From positions 934,419-998,418 of the forward strand of contig NZ_CP043653.1 of assembly GCF_014217685.1 (NCBI RefSeq): a DNA stretch of 64,000 bases, given 5' to 3'. The position numbers and the translations under genes were made by a program. The stretch's first letter is position 1, and each line of letters starts with the position of its first letter. Positions 18,525-27,222 of this stretch are shown here, piece after piece. The notes beneath the pieces are model-generated. The model made no database searches. It worked only from the letters and a program-made list of their open reading frames with translations, and was not told the origin of the DNA. This stretch comes from Glaciihabitans sp. INWT7 (GTDB lineage: Bacteria > Actinomycetota > Actinomycetes > Actinomycetales > Microbacteriaceae).

Positions 18525-19241
18525 ATGAGCATCGTCGCAGTCATTCCCGCGAGGGGCGGCTCCAAGGGCATCCCCGGCAAGAATCTGCGCACCGTCGCCG
18601 GCATCCCGCTCGTGGTGCGCGCGATCGTGGCTGCGCGCTCATGCGGACTGATCGATCGCATCGTGGTCACGACCGACGATCCCGCGATCGCGGATGCCTC
18701 CCGCGCTGCCGGAGCGGAGGTCATCGACCGCCCGGCTCACCTCTCCGGAGATCGGGCCACCTCGGAGTCGGCCGTGCTTCACGCGCTGGAGCACATCGAG
18801 CCGACCGCCGAGATCGTCGTCTTCCTGCAGCCCACCTCGCCGTTCATCGACTCAGCGGCCCTCTGCGAGGCCATCGAACGGGTGCGGAGCGGCAAGGAAG
18901 ACGTGGTCTTCTCCGGAGTAGAGACCTTCGCCTTCCTGTGGCAGGTCGACGGCGAGGGGCGCGCGACGGGTGTCAACCACGATCCCTCGGCGCGGCCCCG
19001 CCGCCAGGATCGTGACCCGCACTTCCAGGAGACCGGCGCCTTCTACGTCATGAGAGCGGCGGGGTTCAGCCGCGCCCGCTTCCGCTTCTTCGGCCGGGTC
19101 GGTGTCGCCATCGTGGATGAGCGCACCGGCATCGAGATCGACACCGTCAATGAGCTGATGCTCGCCAACGCGATCGCCCCGCTCGTCGACACCACTTCCA
19201 CGCCGCATCCGTCCCACTCCCCACAATTGGAGCACTCATGA
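18525..19241 (+). CDS. neuA: CMP-sialic acid (nonulosonate) cytidylyltransferase
   Basis: A 238-residue nucleotidyltransferase that activates a nonulosonic acid with CTP. Family blocks: IPARGGSKGIPGKNL (CTP loop) at the N-terminus, VTTDDPAIADASRAAGAEV, VVFLQPTSPF and the C-terminal DERTGIEIDTVNEL metal site. GGAG lies upstream of the ATG at a good distance. Its stop overlaps the neuB start, so synthesis and activation of the sugar are coupled. The exact sugar (Neu5Ac, legionaminate or pseudaminate) cannot be read from this protein alone. Confidence 0.88.
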   Translation: MSIVAVIPARGGSKGIPGKNLRTVAGIPLVVRAIVAARSCGLIDRIVVTTDDPAIADASRAAGAEVIDRPAHLSGDRATSESAVLHALEHIEPTAEIVVFLQPTSPFIDSAALCEAIERVRSGKEDVVFSGVETFAFLWQVDGEGRATGVNHDPSARPRRQDRDPHFQETGAFYVMRAAGFSRARFRFFGRVGVAIVDERTGIEIDTVNELMLANAIAPLVDTTSTPHPSHSPQLEHS

Positions 19242-20110
19242 CAGTCCACATCGGCACCTCAGAGGTCGGCACCGGTTCACCGGTCTACGTGATCGCGGAG
19301 ATCGGCCTCAATCACAACGGCAGCGTCGATACGGCGATCCAGCTCATCGACGTGGCGGCGGATGCTGGCGCCCAGGCCGTGAAGTTCCAGAAGCGCACGC
19401 CGGAGATCTCCACGCCGGAACACATGAAGAACACCCCGCGGGACACCCCCTGGGGCATGATGACCTACCTGGAATACCGCTACCGTGTGGAGTTCAGCCG
19501 CGAACAGTACATCGAGATCGGCGACTACGCGACCCTCCGCGGACTCGACTGGTTCGCTTCGCCGTGGGATGAGCCCTCGGTCGACTTTCTCGAGGACCTC
19601 AACGTCGTCGCGCACAAGGTCGCCTCCGCGTCGGTCACCGACATCGGGATGCTCCAGGCGCTCGCCGCGACCGGCAAGCCCATCATCCTCTCCACCGGTA
19701 TGTCAACGCTCGAGCAGATCGACCGCGCGGTCGAGGTGCTCGGCACCGGCAACCTGGTGATCCTTCACGCCACCTCGACCTATCCGCTTCCCGCAGAGGA
19801 GGCGAACCTGCGCACCATCACCACTCTGCAGAACCGCTACCCCGGAGTGCCGATCGGCTACTCCGGTCACGAGCGCGGCTTGCAGATCTCCATCGCCGCG
19901 GTCGCCCTCGGCGCCGTGGCGGTCGAGCGCCACATCACCCTTGACCGCACGATGTGGGGTTCCGACCACGCCGCGTCGCTCGAACCGCAGGGTTTCGAGC
20001 ACCTCGTGCGCGACATCCGGGTGATCGGTGAGGCCATGGGTGATGGCGTGAAGCGCGTCTTCCCGGGGGAGCTCGCTCCGCTGGCAAAGCTCCGCCGCGT
20101 CACTGCCTGA
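19238..20110 (+). CDS. neuB: N-acetylneuraminate synthase family protein
   Basis: A 290-residue PEP-dependent condensing enzyme that builds a nonulosonic acid from a hexosamine derivative and PEP. Typical blocks are IAEIGLNHNGSVDTAI, AVKFQKRTPE, KVASASVTD, ILSTGMST, LHATSTYPLP and GYSGHERGL. The barrel is complete, but the protein ends at GELAPLAKLRRVTA and lacks the C-terminal SAF (antifreeze-like) domain of the usual 340-350 residue enzymes. Short versions occur in Actinobacteria. It is the second gene of the neuA cluster. Confidence 0.88.
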   Translation: MTVHIGTSEVGTGSPVYVIAEIGLNHNGSVDTAIQLIDVAADAGAQAVKFQKRTPEISTPEHMKNTPRDTPWGMMTYLEYRYRVEFSREQYIEIGDYATLRGLDWFASPWDEPSVDFLEDLNVVAHKVASASVTDIGMLQALAATGKPIILSTGMSTLEQIDRAVEVLGTGNLVILHATSTYPLPAEEANLRTITTLQNRYPGVPIGYSGHERGLQISIAAVALGAVAVERHITLDRTMWGSDHAASLEPQGFEHLVRDIRVIGEAMGDGVKRVFPGELAPLAKLRRVTA

Positions 20111-20121
20111 CCGCTGCGGAC

Positions 20122-21471
20122 ATGACGATCACCCAGGCTGAACCATCCGGAGCCGCCGAACAGGCAGCGGAGCCCGTGTCGACGGCGGGAGTCACCATCC
20201 TCGCGATCGCGGACTCCGACTCCTACGTCAAGTGGGGCGCCACCCTGCTCGGCCAGGTGCCGGACGACTGGCAGCGTTCGCTGATCGTACTCGCGAGCCC
20301 GGTAATGCCGAGTGGCGAACAGCTCGCCGCGGCGCTCAACGGCACCGCCGAGACGATCGGCGCGCCGCCCATCCTCGACCTGTCTGCCCTGGCCGTTCGC
20401 ATCGCCACCCTCAAGCCGGATGTCGTGCTCCTGTCGGTGCGCGGACCTCTCGTCAAGGTGGTGGTGCGCGCGATCGTCGGTGCCTCGGAGGTGCGCCCCG
20501 TGATCGTGAGCGGACTGCCCGGCATCTCCATTCCCGCGACCAAGAGGGCGATCTCGCATCGAGCCCAGGTCGACTTCTTCGTGCTGCACTCCCGACGCGA
20601 GGTTCGCGAATTCGAAGCTCTCGCAGAGCGGATGGGCATCGACATGCCCTTCGGCCTCGCCACGCTTCCGTTCCTGCCGCGACAGGCGCAGCCGCAGAAG
20701 ACTCAGGGACGCAACCAGAACGGCGAGGTCATCTTCGCGGCACAGGCGAAGGTGCCGGCCGAGAAGGCGGATCGGCTCGCCCTGCTCGGCTGGCTCGCCG
20801 AGTCGGCACGGCGGCATCCGTATCTCCGGGTCGTGGTGAAGGTGCGCGCGGCGCGCGGCGAGCAGCAGACACACGCGGAACGCTACGACTACGCCGATCT
20901 CATGGACGAGCTCCAGCCGCGGGCGCCGCACAATCTCGTAGTGGCCGGTGGCGCCATGTCCGACCACCTCGCCGGCGCGGCCGGTCTGATCACGGTGAGC
21001 TCGACGGCCGCGATCGAGGCGATCGCCCTCTCCATCCCGGTGATCATCGTCAAAGACTTCGGAGTGAGCGCCGAACTCATCAACACCGTCTTCGAAGGCA
21101 GTGGCCTCCTCGGCAACTGCGGCGACCTGGTGGAGGGACGCTTCCGGCACCCGGAGGCGGAGTGGCTCGACGACAACTATTTCCATGGCGCCGAGCAGAA
21201 CGACTGGCTGCGTCGGGTCGATGAGCTCGTCGCCGTTCGCGCGACCGGGGACTTCCCGCTCAAGGCTCTGCGGCACGGCGCGTTCGGGGGAGTGGTTCGT
21301 CGGGCCTGGGACCGCAAGCGCGCCCTCGGTCGGTTCGACCGGTCGTGGAGCGGAATGGTCGCCCTCATGCTCGGCACTCCGGTGCGATACGCGCTCATGG
21401 TCGCGCGCGGCGTGCGCAGCCGTCGCGCTCGCACCCGGCTCGCGAACGTGGAGACCGTCGGGGAGCAATGA
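20122..21471 (+). CDS. DUF6716 putative glycosyltransferase
   Basis: A 449-residue protein resembling the DUF6716 putative glycosyltransferases that sit next to neuB in Actinobacteria. Two Rossmann-like halves are suggested by VTILAIADSDSYVKWGATLL at the start, VDFFVLHSRREVREF, and SDHLAGAAGLITVSSTAAIEAIALSIPVIIV, a donor-site-like block. The C-terminal 90 residues are basic and may contact the membrane. By position, it may transfer the CMP-activated nonulosonic acid to a surface glycan. Its stop overlaps the acyltransferase start. Confidence 0.7.
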   Translation: MTITQAEPSGAAEQAAEPVSTAGVTILAIADSDSYVKWGATLLGQVPDDWQRSLIVLASPVMPSGEQLAAALNGTAETIGAPPILDLSALAVRIATLKPDVVLLSVRGPLVKVVVRAIVGASEVRPVIVSGLPGISIPATKRAISHRAQVDFFVLHSRREVREFEALAERMGIDMPFGLATLPFLPRQAQPQKTQGRNQNGEVIFAAQAKVPAEKADRLALLGWLAESARRHPYLRVVVKVRAARGEQQTHAERYDYADLMDELQPRAPHNLVVAGGAMSDHLAGAAGLITVSSTAAIEAIALSIPVIIVKDFGVSAELINTVFEGSGLLGNCGDLVEGRFRHPEAEWLDDNYFHGAEQNDWLRRVDELVAVRATGDFPLKALRHGAFGGVVRRAWDRKRALGRFDRSWSGMVALMLGTPVRYALMVARGVRSRRARTRLANVETVGEQ

Positions 21472-23531
21472 CGGCGGTCAGCGTGCTCGCCACGCGGCCA
21501 AGCGCCGCGGTCTCGAGCGGCTTTCGCAGCGACATCCAAGGCCTTCGCGCCGTCGCGGTGATGCTCGTCGTGCTCGGCCACGCCGGCGTGCCGGGTCTCG
21601 GTGGCGGATACATCGGTGTGGACGTGTTCTTCGTGATCTCCGGTTATCTCATCACGTGTCACCTCCTCACCGAGCTCGAGAGGCACGGACGCATCCGTCT
21701 CGGCCGTTTCTATGTGCGCCGAGCGCGGCGCATCCTTCCCGCTGCGCTCGCCGTGCTCGTGCTCACCGTCGTCGCCTCGCTCGCTCTCGTGCCTCCGCTC
21801 CGACTGCCCGAGATACTGAAGGATGCCGCGGCGACCGCCCTGTGGGTGCCCAACGTGCGCTTCGCGATCGACAAGACCGACTACCTCTCCGGCAGCGCCC
21901 CGTCTCCACTCCAGCACTACTGGTCGCTCGGGGTCGAGGAGCAGTTCTACCTGTTCTGGCCGCTGCTGCTTCTGCTGATCTTCGTGCTGGCGAGACGATC
22001 GAAGCGGATGCTCGGGCTCGCTGTCGCGGTGCTCGCGGTGCTCTCTTTCGCGGCCTGTCTTCTCGTTTCCCCCGTCGCGCAGCCGGTGGCGTTCTTCTCA
22101 CTTCCGACGCGGGCGTGGGAGCTCGCCGTGGGAGGAGTGGTCGTCTTCCTCGTGCCCCTAGCCCGCCGACTCGCCGGCGGGCACGCCGCACCGCTCGCTG
22201 GGGTAGTCGGTTGGATCGGCCTCGCCGCGACCATCGGCGGTGCGCTCCTCCTCGGCACCGAGCCGGGTACCGAGACCGCCTACCCGGGCGTCGCGACCCT
22301 CGTGCCCGTTCTCGGCACCGCCCTCGTCATTCTCGCGGGATCGGCGGGGGCAGCACCCGGTCGGTCAGTCGGGCGGCTGCTGGCCGTCCGTCCGCTGCAG
22401 TATCTCGGCCGCATCTCGTTCTCCCTCTACCTCGTCCACTGGCCTCTGCTCGTCGTCGCGCACGAGCGCCTCGGCCTTGCCACCCCCCTCCCGTCATGGC
22501 TCGGCGTCGCGCTCGCCCTCGTGGCGGTGCCCCTGGCCGCAGCGCTGTACGCGGGGGTGGAGTCGCCGCTGCGCCTCTCGTCCGGCAGCTCGGCCCGATC
22601 GACCCCGCTGCTGGCGGTGGCGATTCCCACTGTGATCGCGGTCGCTCTGCTCGCGACGGTTCTTGTGGTCGAGAGCAATCCGCTGCGTTCGAACCGCGCG
22701 GCCGGGCCGACGGCCATCACCGCTCCGCCGACCGCGACGGACTTCGTGCCGAGAGACCTCGCGCCGACTCTCGCCGGTGCAGCAGCCGATACCGGCGCGC
22801 TGTACAAACGCGGGTGCCAGCAGACTCTGGGGGAGTCGGAACCGCTGCGCTGCACCTTCGGCGATCGTGGCTCACCCGTCGTCATGGTGTTGTTCGGCGA
22901 CTCGCACGCGGGCAGGTGGGCCTCAGCTCTCGACGAGGTGGCCCGGGCGAGAGGCATCCGTCTCGAGACCTACACGAAGTCGGGGTGCCGCTCCGAGGAG
23001 AGGGACAGCCTGTGGGACGACCCGGCGAACCGCTCGTGTACGCAGTGGCGCAAGAACGTGGTGGCCCGGCTCTCCTTAGAGAAACCGGATGTCATTGTGC
23101 TGACGAACCATCTGGGACCGACCTCGCCGAGCAACGACGGCGCCGTGCAAGCGGATTGGGAACGCGCCGCCACGAGCACGATGGAGCGGTTGCCGGCCGC
23201 CTCCCGCGTCATCACGATCGCCGACACTCCCCAGTTTCCGGCCTCACCCCCCGACTGTCTCTCCGCGCACCTCGCCGACACCTCGACGTGCAGCATCCCG
23301 CGCGAGACCGCCTTCAGCACGGCGATCAGCTCGGCGCAGAGCACTGTCGCGGCGCGCACCGGGAGCGGTTTCGTCGATCTCTCTGACTTCTTCTGTTCGC
23401 CGACGACCTGCGCGCCGATCATCGGCTCGACACTCGTCTATTCCGACGAGCATCACATGACGGCGACCTTCAGCCGCCTTCTCGCTCCGGCTCTCGATGC
23501 CGCCCTCGCCCCGTATTTGTCGGCGGGATGA
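21468..23531 (+). CDS. Acyltransferase-3/SGNH fusion membrane protein (OafA-like)
   Basis: A 687-residue protein. Residues about 20-380 form the ten-helix acyltransferase-3 domain, with RSDIQGLRAVAVMLVVLGHAG, FFVISGYLITCHLL, RRARRILPAA and HYWSLGVEEQFYLFWP. After a linker, residues about 480-687 form an SGNH-hydrolase-like domain with FGDSHAGRWA and a terminal DEHHMTATFSRLLAP block. Such fusions move acyl groups across the membrane onto surface sugars. Start ATG overlaps the stop of the DUF6716 gene; it probably O-acetylates the sialylated glycan. Confidence 0.88.
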   Translation: MTAVSVLATRPSAAVSSGFRSDIQGLRAVAVMLVVLGHAGVPGLGGGYIGVDVFFVISGYLITCHLLTELERHGRIRLGRFYVRRARRILPAALAVLVLTVVASLALVPPLRLPEILKDAAATALWVPNVRFAIDKTDYLSGSAPSPLQHYWSLGVEEQFYLFWPLLLLLIFVLARRSKRMLGLAVAVLAVLSFAACLLVSPVAQPVAFFSLPTRAWELAVGGVVVFLVPLARRLAGGHAAPLAGVVGWIGLAATIGGALLLGTEPGTETAYPGVATLVPVLGTALVILAGSAGAAPGRSVGRLLAVRPLQYLGRISFSLYLVHWPLLVVAHERLGLATPLPSWLGVALALVAVPLAAALYAGVESPLRLSSGSSARSTPLLAVAIPTVIAVALLATVLVVESNPLRSNRAAGPTAITAPPTATDFVPRDLAPTLAGAAADTGALYKRGCQQTLGESEPLRCTFGDRGSPVVMVLFGDSHAGRWASALDEVARARGIRLETYTKSGCRSEERDSLWDDPANRSCTQWRKNVVARLSLEKPDVIVLTNHLGPTSPSNDGAVQADWERAATSTMERLPAASRVITIADTPQFPASPPDCLSAHLADTSTCSIPRETAFSTAISSAQSTVAARTGSGFVDLSDFFCSPTTCAPIIGSTLVYSDEHHMTATFSRLLAPALDAALAPYLSAG

Positions 23532-23577
23532 CCGGCGCGACATTCATACCGGCCGGACATTCATACCGGCACGATGT

Positions 23578-24342
23578 TCACTCCGGCACGACGCCTCGTG
23601 CACACCACGCCAGCGCCGAAACCTCGAATGGGGCCGTCGGCACCGACGCCGCACAGCGCATTCTGAGAGCTTCGCGGCGGCCATCCGTCAGCCCACTGAC
23701 ATAGGCTCCGGCGGGGCCGACGCCCAGGGTGTACGGATGCCACCACTCATCGAAGGACGCGAAGTGACGAGTCACGGAGAGGGCCGACGATTCGATGCTG
23801 TGCAAGCCGGCGACACTGAACAGCTCGGCGAGGTGCCCCTCCCGCGTGCCGGCGAGTTTTGCTTCGCCGGCGGCCGTCGGGTCGAGGTCGTGCACGGCTC
23901 TCCAGAAGGTCGCGAGCGGGCCACGATCGCCCGCGTGGTCCCAGACGCAGGCCGTGACCAGTCCGCCGGACCTCGTGACGCGAGCCATCTCGCGCAGCCC
24001 GGCCACGGGATCGGCCATGAAATGCACCACCAGTTGGGCGAGCGCCGCATCGAACTCCCCGTCTCCGAACGGCAGGTGCTCCGCTCCGGCGAGCCGGACA
24101 TCGAGCCCCGGAACGCGCCGCGTCGTCGCCTCCACGAAGGAGGGCGACGGGTCGACCGCGGCGACGGCTCCCGTGCCGAGTCGCCGCGCCAGTTGTTCGG
24201 TGAGCGCGCCGGTGCCGCAGCCCACGTCGAGGGCGCGGTAGTGCGGCTGCAGCTGCGACCAGTCGGCGAAGAGTGGGGCGAGCGGCTCGGAATACTGGCC
24301 CATGAATCGGCCGTAGGCGGCCGCCGAGACATCGAAACTCAT
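23578..24342 (-). CDS. Class I SAM-dependent methyltransferase
   Basis: A 254-residue protein with the SAM motif I ALDVGCGTGALTEQLARRL, the acidic end of strand 2 in VAAVDPSPSFVEA, and the LPFGDGEFDAALAQLVVHFM block of the UbiE/Methyltransf_11 type. ATG 24342 is chosen because a TAGCGT box precedes it by seven bases; an upstream in-frame start at 24390 lacks support. Substrate unknown. It is divergent from the monooxygenase gene. Confidence 0.82.
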   Translation of the reverse strand: MSFDVSAAAYGRFMGQYSEPLAPLFADWSQLQPHYRALDVGCGTGALTEQLARRLGTGAVAAVDPSPSFVEATTRRVPGLDVRLAGAEHLPFGDGEFDAALAQLVVHFMADPVAGLREMARVTRSGGLVTACVWDHAGDRGPLATFWRAVHDLDPTAAGEAKLAGTREGHLAELFSVAGLHSIESSALSVTRHFASFDEWWHPYTLGVGPAGAYVSGLTDGRREALRMRCAASVPTAPFEVSALAWCARGVVPE

Positions 24343-24349
24343 GGGGGGA

Positions 24350-24355
24350 ACGCTA
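24350..24355 (-). promoter_or_regulatory. -10 box (TAGCGT) of the methyltransferase gene
   Basis: Read on the minus strand, TAGCGT is followed by seven bases (mostly C) and the ATG. No ribosome binding site lies between, so a leaderless message is likely. The rest of the gap (24356-24493) shows no other clear signal. Confidence 0.4.
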
Positions 24356-24493
24356 CTCCCGCGGCCACCCCAGTGGGCAGCTTGCGGCACAGCCTAGGGG
24401 TTACCGATGTCTTCACTACGGCAGATTTCCGACTGTGTCTCCCTGCGTCCTACTCGCTTGCCCGCGGATGAACGAACCGTGCAGCATGGCCGG

Positions 24494-25900
24494 ATGCCCA
24501 ACCAGAACTCGCCCCGCCAGATCCGTTTCAACGCCTTCGACATGAACTGCGTCGCCCACCAGTCCTCGGGGATGTGGCGTCACCCCGACGATCAGGCGTG
24601 GCGCTACAAAGACCTCGACTACTGGACGGAACTCGCCAGACTCCTCGAGCGGGGCACCTTCGACGGCATCTTCATCGCCGATGTGCTCGGAACCTACGAC
24701 GTGTACGGCGGGTCCAACGAGGCGGCGATCCGGCACGGCGCCCAGGTGCCGGTGAACGACCCGGTGCTGCTCGTCTCGGCGATGGCGCACGTGACCGAGA
24801 ACCTCGGGTTCGGCATCACCGCGGGCACCTCCTACGAGCATCCCTATCCCTTCGCCCGCCGCATGTCGACCCTCGACCACCTCACCAAGGGTCGGGTCGG
24901 GTGGAACGTGGTGACCGGCTACCTGCCGAGCGCCGCGCGCAACATGGGCCACGACGACCAGCTCGAGCACGACGACCGCTATGACGTCGCCGACGAATAC
25001 CTCGAGGTGCTCTACAAGCTCTGGGAGGGCTCCTGGGAGGATGACGCGGTGCAGCGCAATCGGGAGACCGGCGTGTTCACCGACCCGGCGAAGGTGCACG
25101 AGATCCGGCACAGTGGCAAGAACTTCACGGTCCCCGGCATCCACCTCTCCGAGCCGTCGACGCAGCGCACGCCGGTGATCTACCAGGCGGGGGCCTCGGG
25201 CCGGGGCATCCAGTTCGCCGCGGGCAATGCCGAAGCCATCTTCGTCGCCGCTCCCACCAAAGCCGTGCTGAAGACCTCTGTTGCCAAGATCCGCGACGCG
25301 CTCGAAGCCGCCGGCCGCGACCGCTACTCCGCGAAGATCTACACCCTGCTCACCATCATCACCGACTCGACCGAGCAGAAGGCGAAGGCGAAGCACGAGG
25401 ACTTCTTGCAGTACGCGAGTGACGAGGGAGCCCTCGTGTTCATGTCCGGGTGGATGGGAATCGACCTGTCGCAATACGACCTCGACGAGCCCGTGGGCAA
25501 TGTGAAGAGCAACGCCATCCAATCGGTGATCGCCAACTACGCGGAATCCGCCCAGAATGGCGAGGAGTTCACGGTCAGCGACATCGGCCGGCTCGGGGCC
25601 ATCGGCGGGCTGGGGCCGTTCATCGTCGGCTCGGGCGAGCAGATCGCCGACCAGCTGCAGGAGTGGGTGGAGGAGACCGACGTCGACGGCTTCAACCTCG
25701 CCTACGCGATCACCCCCGGCACCTTCGAGGACATCGTGGAGCACGTCATCCCGGTGCTGCGCGACAGAGGGGCATACCCGGAGGCCTACACCCCGGGATC
25801 CCTGCGCCAGAAGTTGCACGGCCGGGGTGACCGGCTGCCCGTCGAGCACAAGGGAGCGTCGTTCCGAATCGGAGGCACCGGCTCGACGTCGCCTCGGTGA
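24494..25900 (+). CDS. FMN-dependent LLM-class monooxygenase, NtaA/SnaA/DszA type
   Basis: A 468-residue flavin monooxygenase. Typical blocks are IRFNAFDMNCVAHQSSGMWRHP at the N-terminus, LLERGTFDGIFIADVLGTYDVYGG, HLTKGRVGWNVVTGYLPSAARNMG and GNAEAIFVAAPTKA. These enzymes use reduced FMN from a partner reductase to oxidise chelators, sulfur compounds or similar molecules. The partner reductase is not adjacent. The ATG 24494 starts the conserved part; upstream codons in the same frame look non-coding. Substrate unknown. Confidence 0.87.
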   Translation: MPNQNSPRQIRFNAFDMNCVAHQSSGMWRHPDDQAWRYKDLDYWTELARLLERGTFDGIFIADVLGTYDVYGGSNEAAIRHGAQVPVNDPVLLVSAMAHVTENLGFGITAGTSYEHPYPFARRMSTLDHLTKGRVGWNVVTGYLPSAARNMGHDDQLEHDDRYDVADEYLEVLYKLWEGSWEDDAVQRNRETGVFTDPAKVHEIRHSGKNFTVPGIHLSEPSTQRTPVIYQAGASGRGIQFAAGNAEAIFVAAPTKAVLKTSVAKIRDALEAAGRDRYSAKIYTLLTIITDSTEQKAKAKHEDFLQYASDEGALVFMSGWMGIDLSQYDLDEPVGNVKSNAIQSVIANYAESAQNGEEFTVSDIGRLGAIGGLGPFIVGSGEQIADQLQEWVEETDVDGFNLAYAITPGTFEDIVEHVIPVLRDRGAYPEAYTPGSLRQKLHGRGDRLPVEHKGASFRIGGTGSTSPR

Positions 25901-25980
25901 GAGCCCCGCTGGGCGCGCCGCGCTCACTCGCCTGTGGATAACCTCGGCGCGGATTCGCTCCACCGATCGATGATGTGGGG

Positions 25981-27222
25981 ATGTCCACCGCCGTCGCCCT
26001 CATCACGGAACAGGTGCGAGAGCGCGTGCGGCGCGACGGGGTGGATCTCGGGGGTGACCGGCAGGGCGCGCTGGTCGACCGGTACGTGCAAGAAGAGATG
26101 CGGCGCTACTGCGAACGGGCGCTCGGCGGATCCCTGCCCATGTTGCACGATGAGCACCAGGCCGCGCGCGAGATCATGGCCTCGATCACCGGCTTCGGAG
26201 CGCTGCAGCCGTTCTTCGACGATCCGGAGATCGAGGAGATCTGGATCAACGGACCCTCGAAGGTCTTCGTCGCCCGCAACGGGGTGCCGGAGCTCACGAG
26301 CGTGCTGCTCTCGGACACCGAGGTGCGCGACCTCGTGGAGCGGATGCTGCAGTCGACCGGTCGTCGGGTCGATCTCTCCTCGCCCTTCGTCGATGCCTCG
26401 CTTCCCGACGGATCGCGGCTGCATGTCGTGATCCCAGACGTGACCCGGCGGCACTGGGCTGTCAACATCCGCAAGTTCACCCAGCGCATCCGGGATCTGC
26501 AGCGGCTCGTCGCCCTCGGTTCGCTCACCCATCAGGCGGCGGAGTTCCTGCGTTTGTGTGTGCTCTCGGGGCAGAACATCCTGGTCTCCGGCGCGACGCA
26601 GAGCGGCAAGACCACCCTGTTGAACGCGTTGCTCTCGGGCGTGCGCACCGGCGAGCGCATCGTCACCGTCGAGGAGACATTCGAACTCGACCTCTCGGCG
26701 CGGGATGTCGTCGGCCTGCAGTGTCGCCAACCGAGTCTCGAGGGCACCGGCGAGATCACCCTTCGCCGACTCATCAAGGAGGCATTGCGGATGCGCCCCG
26801 ACCGGCTCGTCGTCGGAGAGGTGCGCGAAGCAGAGTCGCTCGACCTCCTGATCGCCCTCAACAGCGGGCTGCCGGGCATGTGCTCGATCCACGCCAACAG
26901 CGCACGGGATGCCCTCGCCAAGCTCTGCACCCTGCCGCTGCTGGCCGGGCGCAACATCGACTCCTCTTTCGTGGTGCCGACGGTCGCCGCATCCGTCGAC
27001 ATGGTCGTGCACTGCGAACTCGCGCGAAACGGCCAGCGACCTATCACCGAGATCCTCGCGCCGAGTGGCTTCGTCACCGGCGGCACGATCGTGGAGGCCA
27101 GCCTCATCTTCGCTCTTCAGCGCGGGGTGCTCACCGCCACCGGAAGCTATCCGAGCCGCAGCGGCAAATTCGATGCAGCAGGATTCGACCTCGCCTCGAT
27201 TCTGGCGGGGGTGGCCGCATGA
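25981..27222 (+). CDS. tadA: Tad pilus secretion ATPase, TadA/CpaF type
   Basis: A 413-residue type II/IV secretion ATPase driving assembly of Flp (tad) pili at the inner face of the membrane. The N-terminal domain has GFGALQPFFDDPEIEEIWINGP. Walker A is GATQSGKTT near residues 204-212, Walker B RLVVGEVREAESLDLL, and the histidine box MCSIHANSARDAL is present. An in-frame GTG at 25975 is an alternative start. It overlaps tadB by four bases and begins the tad operon, which is interrupted in tadC by the mobile island. Confidence 0.9.
   Translation: MSTAVALITEQVRERVRRDGVDLGGDRQGALVDRYVQEEMRRYCERALGGSLPMLHDEHQAAREIMASITGFGALQPFFDDPEIEEIWINGPSKVFVARNGVPELTSVLLSDTEVRDLVERMLQSTGRRVDLSSPFVDASLPDGSRLHVVIPDVTRRHWAVNIRKFTQRIRDLQRLVALGSLTHQAAEFLRLCVLSGQNILVSGATQSGKTTLLNALLSGVRTGERIVTVEETFELDLSARDVVGLQCRQPSLEGTGEITLRRLIKEALRMRPDRLVVGEVREAESLDLLIALNSGLPGMCSIHANSARDALAKLCTLPLLAGRNIDSSFVVPTVAASVDMVVHCELARNGQRPITEILAPSGFVTGGTIVEASLIFALQRGVLTATGSYPSRSGKFDAAGFDLASILAGVAA

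Noticed and set aside
19867-21468. A 533-codon minus-strand frame over neuB and the DUF6716 gene
   Set aside because: It spans two overlapping real genes on the other strand and has shadow-type composition.
24416-25963. A 515-codon minus-strand frame opposite the LLM monooxygenase
   Set aside because: No domain and biased composition; the sense frame is a clear flavin monooxygenase.
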